Part shown: positions 1 to 9,000 of the stretch, piece by piece | Layout of the letters: the number at the start of each line of letters is the position of its first letter | How positions within the stretch are numbered: position 1 is the stretch's first letter | Assembly: GCA_018993265.1 (NCBI GenBank) | Contig: JAGKSW010000018.1 | Span: 124,001 to 188,000, forward strand | DNA: 64,000 nt | Origin: Nostoc sp. TH1S01 | Lineage (GTDB): Bacteria; Cyanobacteriota; Cyanobacteriia; Cyanobacteriales; Nostocaceae | Direction: 5' to 3' | The notes under the pieces: generated by a model | What the model saw: only the letters and a program-made list of their open reading frames with translations | Told to the model about the DNA's origin: nothing | Databases searched by the model: none | Translations under genes and position numbers: made by a program

Positions 1-2
1 TA

Positions 3-470
3 CGCACACCCGATGCAGATAATTTGCTGTCAATGTACACTCGTACCCGTGCTACTGGCTTTGGAACCGAAGTTAAACGCCGGATTATGATTGGCACCTA
101 TGCCTTATCGGCTGGGTATTATGATGCTTACTATCTCAAAGCTCAAAAAGTCCGTACCCTCATTAAGCAAGACTTTGAAAATGCGTTTAAGCAAGTTGAT
201 GTGTTAGTTACTCCAACTGCTCCCACTACAGCATTTAAAGCAGGCGAAAAAACCACAGACCCCTTGAGCATGTACTTAAATGACTTGATGACTATTCCTG
301 TCAATCTTGCTGGTTTACCTGGTATCAGCGTACCTTGTGGTTTTGATGACAACGGTTTGCCGATTGGCTTGCAAGTAATTGGGAATGTGTTAAGAGAAGA
401 CCAAATTATTCAAGTTGCTTATGCTTATGAGCAATCGACTAATTGGCATTTACGCCAACCAGCACTATAG
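3..470 (+). CDS. gatA: Glu-tRNA(Gln) amidotransferase subunit A, C-terminal part
   Basis: The reading frame is open from the window edge, so only the last 155 codons are present. The residues match the C-terminal part of GatA, the amidase subunit that supplies ammonia for converting Glu-tRNA(Gln) to Gln-tRNA(Gln). Recognisable blocks are '[17 protein letters not shown]', '[14 protein letters not shown]' and '[10 protein letters not shown]', followed by '[14 protein letters not shown]', which is typical of the amidase signature family C-terminus. The catalytic Lys and cis-Ser/Ser residues lie upstream, outside the window. A strong hairpin follows the stop codon. A TTG at 24 is in frame but is internal to the protein. 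Confidence 0.95.
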   Translation, partial: RTPDADNLLSMYTRTRATGFGTEVKRRIMIGTYALSAGYYDAYYLKAQKVRTLIKQDFENAFKQVDVLVTPTAPTTAFKAGEKTTDPLSMYLNDLMTIPVNLAGLPGISVPCGFDDNGLPIGLQVIGNVLREDQIIQVAYAYEQSTNWHLRQPAL

Positions 471-494
471 CGATATGGTTATCTCTTGTTATTT

Positions 495-537
495 GTCATT
501 TGTCCCTTGTTATTTGTATTTACAAGGGATAAATGAC
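495..537 (+). terminator. Long hairpin after gatA
   Basis: A 16-bp stem with one G-T pair (arms 495-510 and 522-537) encloses an 11-nt AT-rich loop, 25 nt after the gatA stop. No clean T-run follows. It may act as a 3' end stabiliser or inefficient terminator, or be a dispersed palindrome. Confidence 0.45.
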
Positions 538-666
538 CAATGACAGCCTTAACCAGAGAATGGGAAATGTGAACGCACACTAGTACAGTAAGGCGGAAAT
601 AAAGCACCCATGATAAATTGCTGAAAAGCTTACTCTAAGAGGATGTTTGGAAAGTCATGAAAGATA

Positions 667-770
667 CTAAAAACCCCTCTCCAAACCTCTCACCGAAGCG
701 GAGAGAGGCTTTGAAACCCCCATTCCCTCGTAGGGAAGGGGGGCTAGGGGGGTTAGGTTTTTCAGATTTT
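667..770. repeat. Dispersed palindromic repeat, family B, simple copy
   Basis: The segment contains 'CTCTCCAAACCTCTC', then 'CGAAGCGGAGAGAGGCTTTG', then 'CCCTCGTAGGGAAGGGG', and ends 'GGGTTAGGTTTT'. The same ordered blocks recur at 38011-38205, where about 100 bp of other sequence is inserted in the middle. Internal inverted repeats would let it fold. It has no coding potential. Confidence 0.75.
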
Positions 771-893
771 GATGTTAACAATAATACTTTTCAAACATCC
801 TCTAAGGGTTTCTTCATTTCATACTAGCCTGCGGCAAGCCGCTAAAAGCGTCTACAGACTTCATACTTCAGCCTTTTTGTACTAGCTGATGAA

Positions 894-1757
894 CTATTGA
901 CCATTGACCCTGGATTGTGGACTGTTGACTTGGGGAGTGAATGTGACTTCCTTGATTTTACCCGGAACTCCTAAGAGAGTTGCTGGTTGATTATTTACCG
1001 AAACCAAGACAACACCTGCATTTCCAGAACGAACAGTCAACTGTTTTTTGGCTGTCCAGGTTTTACGTTGTCCTTTGTTTAAATTGCCTACAAATTCAGT
1101 TTTGCCGTCTACTTTGACTTGTAACCAAGATTTGCCTTGAAGTTCTAACGTGACAGCGACAGTCTGACTTAGATTATTGGTGGGGGATGCAACAACAGCT
1201 AAGGGAGTTGGAGGACTTTGAGTAGATATTGCGGTTTGTTCTTGATTGGTAGATGGCAAAGATTGAGTTTTTGGTAATGGTACAGGAGTAGATAATGCTG
1301 CTGTTGTTTGTTTTTTAGATGTTCCTAAGTTGAATTTTTTGACTAGAGATTCTGCGGAAAATTGGGGATTAAGTACATACATAAGCCCACCCGCCGCCAC
1401 TAATAATAAGACAGCGTAAGGAATAAATAGAGGTAAGGAAAATTTGGGTTTAGGTTCTACGTTATGAATAGAATTTCTATCAACTGTTGCAGTAGGAACT
1501 TCAGTTGCAAAAGTTTTGGCTAAAGCAGCACCATCTAATCCAATAACATCTGCATAACGACGGATAAATCCCTGAATGTACACTGCTTCAGGTAATTCAT
1601 CGAACTGCCCAGCATCTAAAGCTTTTAAGCAAGCGAGGCGAATGTTAGTCTTAATTGCTACCTCTTCGAGTTGAATAGATTTTTCTTCTCTTACCTGTCT
1701 TAAAGTTTTACTTATTTCCTTTAACTGTTCTTTTTGATTTTCTTGTAAGAGGCTCAC
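894..1757 (-). CDS. RodZ-like helix-turn-helix membrane protein
   Basis: This 287-residue protein has the RodZ layout. Residues about 8-85 form a cro/C1-type helix-turn-helix of the HTH_25 class, with 'LRQVREEKSIQLEEVA' and 'LPEAVYIQGFIRRYADVIGL'. One membrane segment lies near residues 108-128 ('LFIPYAVLLLVAAGGLMYVL'). A Pro/Thr/Ser/Gln-rich linker follows, then a DUF4115-like beta domain from about 205 ('SWLQVKVDGKTEFVGNL'). RodZ proteins sit in the inner membrane and link MreB to the cell-wall synthesis machinery; that role is inferred here from architecture. The start is an ATG at 1757. A second HTH protein of similar plan lies at 3247-4302. Confidence 0.85.
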   Translation of the reverse strand: MSLLQENQKEQLKEISKTLRQVREEKSIQLEEVAIKTNIRLACLKALDAGQFDELPEAVYIQGFIRRYADVIGLDGAALAKTFATEVPTATVDRNSIHNVEPKPKFSLPLFIPYAVLLLVAAGGLMYVLNPQFSAESLVKKFNLGTSKKQTTAALSTPVPLPKTQSLPSTNQEQTAISTQSPPTPLAVVASPTNNLSQTVAVTLELQGKSWLQVKVDGKTEFVGNLNKGQRKTWTAKKQLTVRSGNAGVVLVSVNNQPATLLGVPGKIKEVTFTPQVNSPQSRVNGQ

Positions 1758-1983
1758 GACCTTCTCCTAAAATTAACTCATGTTTACCATTTAACGGAAG
1801 AATTACTAAATTAATGTCAATTTTTTGACTATTTTCATTCTAGTTGCAAAACAAGTTATGACTCTTTTAAGTTGCATATTTACTTGTGAAGATTGTTGGA
1901 CTGAGAAAAAATTCGCTATTGACTCTATACGAAAAGAGCGAAAACTGCTATACAAGTAATTTTTAAAGCATAAAATTGCCCAC

Positions 1984-2874
1984 ATGAAAATACGTAAGCA
2001 GCAATTGTTATTGTTATTAGGGTTTAGGCTGCTAATTGTTGTCGGAATCATTGCAGCGATCGCTTACTGTACCATCTGTCTATTTCTGTTTGTCCAGCAA
2101 CCCAAATTCATCTTTTTTCCTTCCAGCATCATCGAAAAGACACCAGAATTATTCAATCTGCCTTACCAAGAAGTTTGGCTACCTGTAAAAACTAGCTTGG
2201 GAAAGGTGGAAAAAATCCACGGTTGGTGGATTAAAGCCAACCAGCCCGATGCCAAGGTGTTGTTATATCTGCACGGGAATGGCATTAATATTGGCGCAAA
2301 TATAGCGCATAGCCAGCGGTTTCATCAACTAGGATTTTCGGTACTGCTGATTGATTATCGGGGATATGGCCGCAGCCAAGGCGATTTTCCTAATGAAACG
2401 AGAGTCTATCAAGACGCTGCTACAGCTTGGCAATATTTGACGCAAAAACAGCAAATTCCACCCCAGCAAATTTTTATCTATGGCCATTCTTTGGGTGGTG
2501 CGATCGCTATTGATTTGGCAGTTAAACATCCCCAAGCCGCCGGATTAATTGTCGAAAGCTCGTTTACATCTATCCGCGAAATGATATCTGCTCGGAAATT
2601 GTTTTCGATATTCCCAATCGATTTAATTCTGACACAACGCTTTGACTCTATCAAAAAAGTCTCACAGTTGCGAATGCCAGTTTTATTCATTCACGGGACT
2701 GCTGATTCAACTGTGCCGTCTTTTATGAGCCAAAAGCTCTATGATGCTGCACCTGAACCAAAACAGCTAATTTTGGTTCCCAATGCTGAACATAACGATG
2801 TCGCTGTAGTCTCTGGTGGTAAATATCTGCAATGGGTGCAGTCATTTTTAACTTGGGGCGGGAGTAGGGAGTAG
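1984..2874 (+). CDS. Membrane-anchored alpha/beta hydrolase
   Basis: A 296-residue serine hydrolase. Residues about 8-35 form one hydrophobic anchor ('LLLLLGFRLLIVVGIIAAIA'). The fold shows an oxyanion-hole segment ('LLYLHGNGINIGANIAH'), 'DYRGYGRSQGDFP', the nucleophile elbow 'GHSLGGAIAIDLA', a late Asp in 'LFIHGTADSTVP', and the catalytic His in 'NAEHNDV'. The pattern matches the YfhR/ABHD13-like S33 hydrolases, whose substrates are mostly unknown. It is divergent from the RodZ-like gene and shares a 226-bp gap with it. The start is ATG 1984; no strong ribosome-binding site is visible. Confidence 0.85.
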   Translation: MKIRKQQLLLLLGFRLLIVVGIIAAIAYCTICLFLFVQQPKFIFFPSSIIEKTPELFNLPYQEVWLPVKTSLGKVEKIHGWWIKANQPDAKVLLYLHGNGINIGANIAHSQRFHQLGFSVLLIDYRGYGRSQGDFPNETRVYQDAATAWQYLTQKQQIPPQQIFIYGHSLGGAIAIDLAVKHPQAAGLIVESSFTSIREMISARKLFSIFPIDLILTQRFDSIKKVSQLRMPVLFIHGTADSTVPSFMSQKLYDAAPEPKQLILVPNAEHNDVAVVSGGKYLQWVQSFLTWGGSRE

Positions 2875-3246
2875 AAATACTATTTCTGAGCGCAACTTAG
2901 TATTAGAAGTCAGAATCAATGAGTGGTGGAAAAATACCCGTCATATCAGATGTTGGCTTCTAAATTCTGTATTATTACTGAGTTATTAATCTTGCGTTTA
3001 CGCCTCGAATTTAGTAAATCTACATAACCAAAAAACAGACAATTTCATTTCCAAGAAATAAATTATTCATCTTGTGGGGTAGGCATCTTGCCTGCCCTTG
3101 TGACGGGATGGGTGTCTTCACCCGTCCCCCAAGAAAATTTTGAATATTTTTTTACTTACAAGCCCCTAAATATCCGGATGTAAGATTTCAGCCAAAGGAG
3201 AATTTATACAACTTTATCTCTTGCAGTATGGGGAGTGACTTGTATC
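2875..3246. other. Intergenic region, 372 bp
   Basis: AT-rich spacer between the hydrolase and the second HTH gene. A short dispersed motif around 3074-3130 alternates 'GTAGGCATCTTGCCTGCCC' with 'GATGGGTGTCTTCACCCGTC', each able to form a small hairpin. No gene was found. Confidence 0.5.
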
Positions 3247-4302
3247 ATGACGATGACATCTGCATATTTATTTAAAATTCCGGGAAATCCCACTATTGAA
3301 ATTTCACAAGCCGAACTGCGATCGCTGCTAGCTAAAATTGAGTCAGACCTTCATCGCAGCCAGGTTTATCGTCAAGCTGTGGCTACAGTAGAAAAGCTCA
3401 TTGGCTCTTGTGAAGAAGCCAAAACTTTGTTTAAAGCTGTCGGTAGAGAAGCAATTGGTTTAGCATTCCAGCAATTTGCAAATTATGCCCAAGTTGCAGA
3501 TAGCAATCAACAGACAGATACAGAATTAGAAAACTCTACTGATATAGCTAATAACATCACCAGCAATCATATACATTCCCAACCAACAAACACAGATTTA
3601 TTCTCAACATCTTTGACAACTGAAACTACAAGTAATACCTCAAGCAAACATCCAGAAAATTCAGCAGACAAACATCCTATACCAAAACTTATGAACTGGC
3701 TAAAACCTCATCAAAAAAATGCTCATACTGAACTAGCCAAGCAAAAGTTAGCCGAACAACGTTTAGCAATCATGGCTCAAATTGGTCAACAACTGCGCCA
3801 AGCTCGTGAAGCTAGAAGTTTTTGTTTGAGAGATTTGAGTATCTTCACTCACCTACCAATTCATCAAATGGAAGCGGTAGAAAACGGCGATTTAGACTCA
3901 TTACCAGAAGATATTTTAGTCAGAGGATTTATCCGAGTTATGGGTAATGCTTTGGGGTTAAATGGCACAAGTTTAGCTAATTCGTTACCAATGGTTAACA
4001 CCGCACCATCGGTTATACCTTCTTGGTCTCAACCTAAACATCACTCCCCAGGTTTGGGGTTAGAAGTACGACCGATACATTTGTATTTGGGCTACACAGC
4101 ACTTGTGGCTGGGACAGTGGGAGGATTATCTGTTATGTCTCAACCTGGAAAAATTGACACTACTGTTAATCCTGATGTCGCTCCGTCTTCCTCTATTTCC
4201 CAATCAAACCAAAATGCTGAAACAATTACTAAACCAGGTATCAAATCTACTCGTACTGGAATTAGTGTCGGCTCAGATATTGCCCCACCGGAAACACTGT
4301 AG
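3247..4302 (+). CDS. Cyanobacterial HTH membrane protein, RodZ-related
   Basis: The first ~70 residues are a helical N-terminal module I do not recognise ('ISQAELRSLLAKIESDLHRS'). A low-complexity Ser/Thr/Asn linker follows. Residues about 175-260 form a RodZ-type HTH ('IGQQLRQAREARSFCLRDLS' ... 'LPEDILVRGFIRVMGNALGL'). One membrane segment lies near 280-300 ('LGYTALVAGTVGGLSVM'), with a short polar tail. Unlike the protein at 894-1757 it has no DUF4115-like C-terminal domain. Start choice: an upstream GTG at 3235 and ATGs at 3247 and 3253 are all in frame. I prefer ATG 3247; the Shine-Dalgarno context does not decide. Confidence 0.7.
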   Translation: MTMTSAYLFKIPGNPTIEISQAELRSLLAKIESDLHRSQVYRQAVATVEKLIGSCEEAKTLFKAVGREAIGLAFQQFANYAQVADSNQQTDTELENSTDIANNITSNHIHSQPTNTDLFSTSLTTETTSNTSSKHPENSADKHPIPKLMNWLKPHQKNAHTELAKQKLAEQRLAIMAQIGQQLRQAREARSFCLRDLSIFTHLPIHQMEAVENGDLDSLPEDILVRGFIRVMGNALGLNGTSLANSLPMVNTAPSVIPSWSQPKHHSPGLGLEVRPIHLYLGYTALVAGTVGGLSVMSQPGKIDTTVNPDVAPSSSISQSNQNAETITKPGIKSTRTGISVGSDIAPPETL

Positions 4303-4375
4303 TAAAAGTATGAAGGGTGAAGTATGAAGTATGAAATTTTATCTTCATACTTAAAAGTTCCAATGCCGAGAAACT

Positions 4376-5557
4376 ATGACCATAGACCCTTATGCTTGGA
4401 TAGAACAATCATTAGCAACCATCCATCGGGCGGACTGGTATCGTGCAGTACAAGCATTGAGCGATCGCCCTGGTGCGACTGTTGTTTTGGCGGGGCGAGA
4501 GGTAATTAATTTTGCTAGTAATGATTATTTAGGCTTGGCTGGGGATGAAAGATTAATTGCTGCTGCTATAGCCGCTACAAGAGAATTTGGTACTGGTAGC
4601 ACAGGTTCTCGCTTACTCAGTGGGCATCGGCAATTACACAGAGACTTAGAAAAAGCGATCGCATCCTTGAAACAAACGGAAGATGCTCTGGTCTTTAGTT
4701 CAGGATATTTGGCAAACTTAGGAGCGATCGCAGCTGTCGTTGGTAAACGCGATTTAATTGTCTCTGACCAGTACAATCATTCCAGCCTCAAAAATGGTGC
4801 AATTCTCAGTGGCGCAACAATCATTGAATATTCTCACTGTGATGTTGTGGCTTTAAAAACTCAACTCAGCCAACAGCGACAAAACTACCGTCGTTGTTTA
4901 ATTTTGACTGATAGCGTCTTCAGCATGGATGGCGATTTATGCCCTTTACCAACATTGTTAGAAATAGCTGAAGAATTTAACTGTATGCTGCTAGTTGATG
5001 AAGCTCATGCAACTGGGGTAATTGGTAAAAATGGTGCTGGGTGTGTAGAACATTTTGGCTGTACTGGAAAGCAGTTAATTCAAATTGGCACTTTAAGCAA
5101 AGCTTTAGGTAGTTTAGGTGGTTATGTAGCTGGCAGTGCCAACTTAATTGATTTTTTACGCAATCGCGCTCCGACTTGGATTTACACCACCGGACTTTCT
5201 CCGGCGGATACAGCCGCAGCCTTAGCCGCAATCCAAATTGTCCAACAAGAACCCCAAAGAGGAAAGCAATTGTGGCGCAATGTAGATTATCTGAAAAATT
5301 TCATGCAGCAGCAATTACCCCACCTCAAATTGCTACCCACACAATCACCTATAGTTTGTTTTCAATTACCCAGTCCAGGCGATGCACTTCGAGTTGGTAA
5401 ACACCTCAAAGAAGCAGGTATTTTTGCCCCAGCAATTCGTCCGCCCACAGTGCCGACAAGTCGCATCAGAATTTCGGTCATGGCTACTCATAAAACAGAA
5501 CATATAGAAGAATTAGTTGCTGCATTGAAACATATAGGAATCCGGTTTGATTTCTGA
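4376..5557 (+). CDS. bioF: 8-amino-7-oxononanoate synthase (biotin synthesis)
   Basis: A 393-residue PLP enzyme of the alpha-oxoamine synthase family. It condenses pimeloyl-ACP or pimeloyl-CoA with L-alanine, the first committed step of biotin ring assembly. Visible signatures are '[12 protein letters not shown]', the glycine-rich '[14 protein letters not shown]', '[16 protein letters not shown]', and the PLP-binding lysine K242 in '[16 protein letters not shown]'. The C-terminal '[17 protein letters not shown]' is also typical. BioF is most likely, although 2-amino-3-ketobutyrate CoA ligase is a close relative. The start ATG lies just after a run of 'TGAAGTA' heptamers. No other biotin genes are nearby. 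Confidence 0.88.
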   Translation: MTIDPYAWIEQSLATIHRADWYRAVQALSDRPGATVVLAGREVINFASNDYLGLAGDERLIAAAIAATREFGTGSTGSRLLSGHRQLHRDLEKAIASLKQTEDALVFSSGYLANLGAIAAVVGKRDLIVSDQYNHSSLKNGAILSGATIIEYSHCDVVALKTQLSQQRQNYRRCLILTDSVFSMDGDLCPLPTLLEIAEEFNCMLLVDEAHATGVIGKNGAGCVEHFGCTGKQLIQIGTLSKALGSLGGYVAGSANLIDFLRNRAPTWIYTTGLSPADTAAALAAIQIVQQEPQRGKQLWRNVDYLKNFMQQQLPHLKLLPTQSPIVCFQLPSPGDALRVGKHLKEAGIFAPAIRPPTVPTSRIRISVMATHKTEHIEELVAALKHIGIRFDF

Positions 5558-6045
5558 ATTTACTTGTGAAGGTAGGGAACAGGGAACGGGGAACAGAAAC
5601 TGTACTGAGTTTTGTTCACAAATCAAATACGAGTCCCATACTAATTAACTGTTAACGTTGAGAGATAATTTCTCAAGTCAACTTTAAATTATACTGCTAT
5701 GGACAGATTTAAATTAGTGCATTGAATTTAGCTAAAAAACCACCTATGCACGCGGATAAATGCAGATGAAACAGATTTATGATTGCAATATTTTAGCATT
5801 GCCACGCCGTTAAAGTGCGTTATATAGCATTCCTAGAGGCTCGCTATAATTTAAGATGAATATATAAAAATTAGTTTATTTAAAATTTTTAAATTAGTGT
5901 AAATAAAATCTTATATTCTTACAACTTTATTTAGTTACACATACATTATTTTTGAGAAATTGACTACTAGCAAAAGGTATTTTTTCATCTACCTAAAGGA
6001 TCTATCTCAAGATAAATGTCCAAAAATTGCAAACTAGCTTAGGGT
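5558..6045. other. Intergenic region, 488 bp
   Basis: It contains 'GGGAACGGGGAACAG'-type repeat sequence and, at 5609-5641, one end of repeat family D in inverse orientation (compare 36187-36299 and 47866-48021). The remainder is AT-rich leader of the histidine kinase gene. No coding frame is convincing. Confidence 0.55.
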
Positions 6046-9000
6046 ATGTATATATCCCACCACAAGTATTGGTTGCTTGCAAGTGTTTTCATGCCCTACA
6101 TTCATTATTCGCATTTACTACGTTATTGCTTTGTGGTGGTAATTGTCGCCACAGCACTAGTAATAATGCTCTTGCTTGACCCTATATTAGACATGAAGAG
6201 AGCGCCATTCCTACTATTTTTTAGTGCTGTAATGGTGAGTGCTTGGTATGGTGGTTTGAAATCAGGACTGTTAGCAACCTTCTTGTCAGCAATTGTCAGT
6301 GATTATTTTTTTCTTTCTCAACAGTATGCACTCAATTTAAGCTTATCTAATGGGGTAAAGATACTGTTATTTGCCTTACAGGGATTAATGTTTAGTTTTA
6401 TCTGTGAGGCATTGAGGCACGCGAAACGCAAAGCTGAAATTAATTTCCAGAAACTTAAAGTTAGCGAGGAACGATTTCGCGTCGCCCTGAGTAATTCAGA
6501 TATTGTTGTATTTCAGCAAGACAGAGATTTCCGTTATCAGTGGATTCATAATCTTCAGGGTATAGACACAGTTGCAGCAGTACTGGGCAAAACTGATTAT
6601 GAACTTTTCCCAACGGCAGTAGCACAACAATTAACGACAATTAAACGCCGTGCAGTAGAACAAGGCAGTTGCACCCGTGAAGAGGTTTGTATCACTTTAC
6701 GAGGAGAAGTTGTTTATTATGACTTGCTGGTGGAACCTCTCAAAGACGGAGATGGGGGTGTAACTTGTGTAGGTGTAAATATTACTGAGCGTAAGCAAAC
6801 AGAAATCGAAAAAGCTAAGTTACAAAGCAAACTTCAGCAAGCCCTGCAACAAAAAGATGAATCTTTAGCTTTACTGAATACTTGGTTAACTACTTCCCCG
6901 GTAGCATTGGCATTTCTTGATTCAGAACTCCGCTATGTGTATGCTAACGAAGCTTTAGCAGCTATCAATGGAGTGCCGCTCAGTCAACATATTGGCCGCA
7001 CCTTACAAGAAATATTACCGGAATGGGCAGCACAATTAGAGCCTGTTTTTCAACAAGTAATGCAAACGCGCCAACCATTACTTAACCAAGAAGTCAACGG
7101 TGAAACTTATCCGCCTGGGGTGTATCGGCAAAGTTTAGTCAGCTACTATCCCGTTAGCTTACCAAATGGAAAATTACTGGGAGTGGGAGTTACTGGGATT
7201 GAAATAACACCGCTCAAACAAGCTGAACAAGCATTGCGAGACAGCGAAGCCAAGTTTCGCGGTGTGGTTGAGTCAAATATGATTGGGATTGGCTTCTGGG
7301 AAAGAGATGGCAGAATTACAGATGCTAATGATGCGTTGCTGAACATGTTAGGTTACAGCCGCGAAGACTTAGTGAATGGAGAAGTGGACTGGCGAAATTT
7401 GACTCCTGTTGAGTATTTGCCACTCGATGAGCAAGCACTGAAACAATTTCAACATAGTTCCTTTTGCACCCCTTATGAAAAAGAATATCTTCGCAAAGAT
7501 GGTACTCGCTTACCAGTGTTAATTGGTAGCAGTCATTTTGAGGGAACTTTAGACAGAGGCGCTTTTTTTGTTCTGGATATTACAGAACGCAAGCAAGTGG
7601 AAGAGCAACTGCGTTATGTCGCTGAAATTAGCAGTTTACTATCTACCTCATTAGATTATGAAGAGACTTTACAGCAAATTGCCACAATCTCTGTACCTCA
7701 ATTAGCTGACTGGTGTAGTGTGGAGATTTTGGCGGAAGATGGTTCGCTGCGTCGTTTACCTTTGGCTTATGCAGATCCATCTCAGGCGGAGTTAGCGCAA
7801 AAACTTCAGGAGTATGTGCCGAATTTGTCAGGTACACATCCGATCGCTAGAGTACTGCAAACAGGCAAACCAGAATTAATTTCGCAAGTAACTGATGCAG
7901 TGTTAGTTGCAGCCACACAAAACGCAGAACATTTAGAAATTGTCCGCCAGCTAGGGGTGAAGTCGGCAATGGTGGTGCCGTTAATCGCCCACAAGCGAGT
8001 TCTGGGTTGTATTAGCTTTGCGATCGCTCAATCAAATCGTTGTTACGATGAAACTGATTTAAATTTAGCCACAGATATTGCTTATCGGGCTGCCTTAGCA
8101 GTAGAAAATGCCCAACTTTATCGAGATAATCATCAAGCGTTAATCAATTATGCTGAATCTCTCTCACTATTAGATGCATTGTTAGCAGGCGCACCTGTGG
8201 CTGTCTGCTTTTTAGACCGAGAACTACGCTACATCAGAATTAATCAGGTTTTAGCTGACATTAACGGTTTCCCGGTGGAAGCGCATCTGGGGCGCAAATT
8301 TAGCGAGATATTTCCCAGGATGGCGGCACGGTTTGAAGAGCAGTTACAACAGGTGTTAGAGACTGGAGAACCCTTGCTGAATGTCGAAATTAGCGGGGAA
8401 GTGCCAGGAAAACGAGGAATGTATGGCTATTGGCTGGGTAACTATTATCCAGTCCGCAATGCTTTAGATGAAACTGTGGGAATTGGAATTATTCTTTCAG
8501 ATGTTACCGCCACCAAAGTTGCCGAAATTGCTTTGCGCGAAAGTGAATCGAGATTCCGCGCCATGTTCAACCAAGCAGCGGTGGGTATTGCCTTAGTTGG
8601 GTTAACAGGAAAATTCTTACAAGTAAATCCGGCGTTGTGTGAAATTACTGGTTACAGCCAAGAAGAATTAATCCAAATGAACTTTCAAGATATTACCCAC
8701 CCTGATGATTTAGCAGTTGATTGGGAACAGGCTGGGAGAGTTGTAGCTAAGGAAATTAACGGTTATTCCTTAGAAAAACGCTACATTCGCAAAGATGGTT
8801 CCCTGGTTTGGGTGAATTTGACTTCTTCGGCAGTGTGGGATATTCATGGACAAGCGAAGTATGCAGTTGGCATTATTGAAGATATTAGCGATCGCAAACA
8901 AGCAGAACTAGCGCAAAACTTTTTAGTCGAAGCCAGTAGTCTACTAGCAGCTTCCCTAGATTATCAAGTCACTCTCAATAATGTCGCTAATTTGGTAGTG

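Larger units (their letters stand above)
471..893. other. Intergenic region, 423 bp, repeat-rich
   Basis: This gap between gatA and the convergent rodZ-like gene holds the gatA hairpin and a dispersed palindromic repeat (about 667-770). It also contains a duplicated motif resembling 'AGGATGTTTGGAAAG' near 640, inverted near 790. I see no credible coding region. Confidence 0.6.

Noticed and set aside
5820-6045. Promoter and possible riboswitch upstream of the histidine kinase
   Set aside because: The region is AT-rich, but I found no conserved riboswitch core or unambiguous -10/-35 pair.
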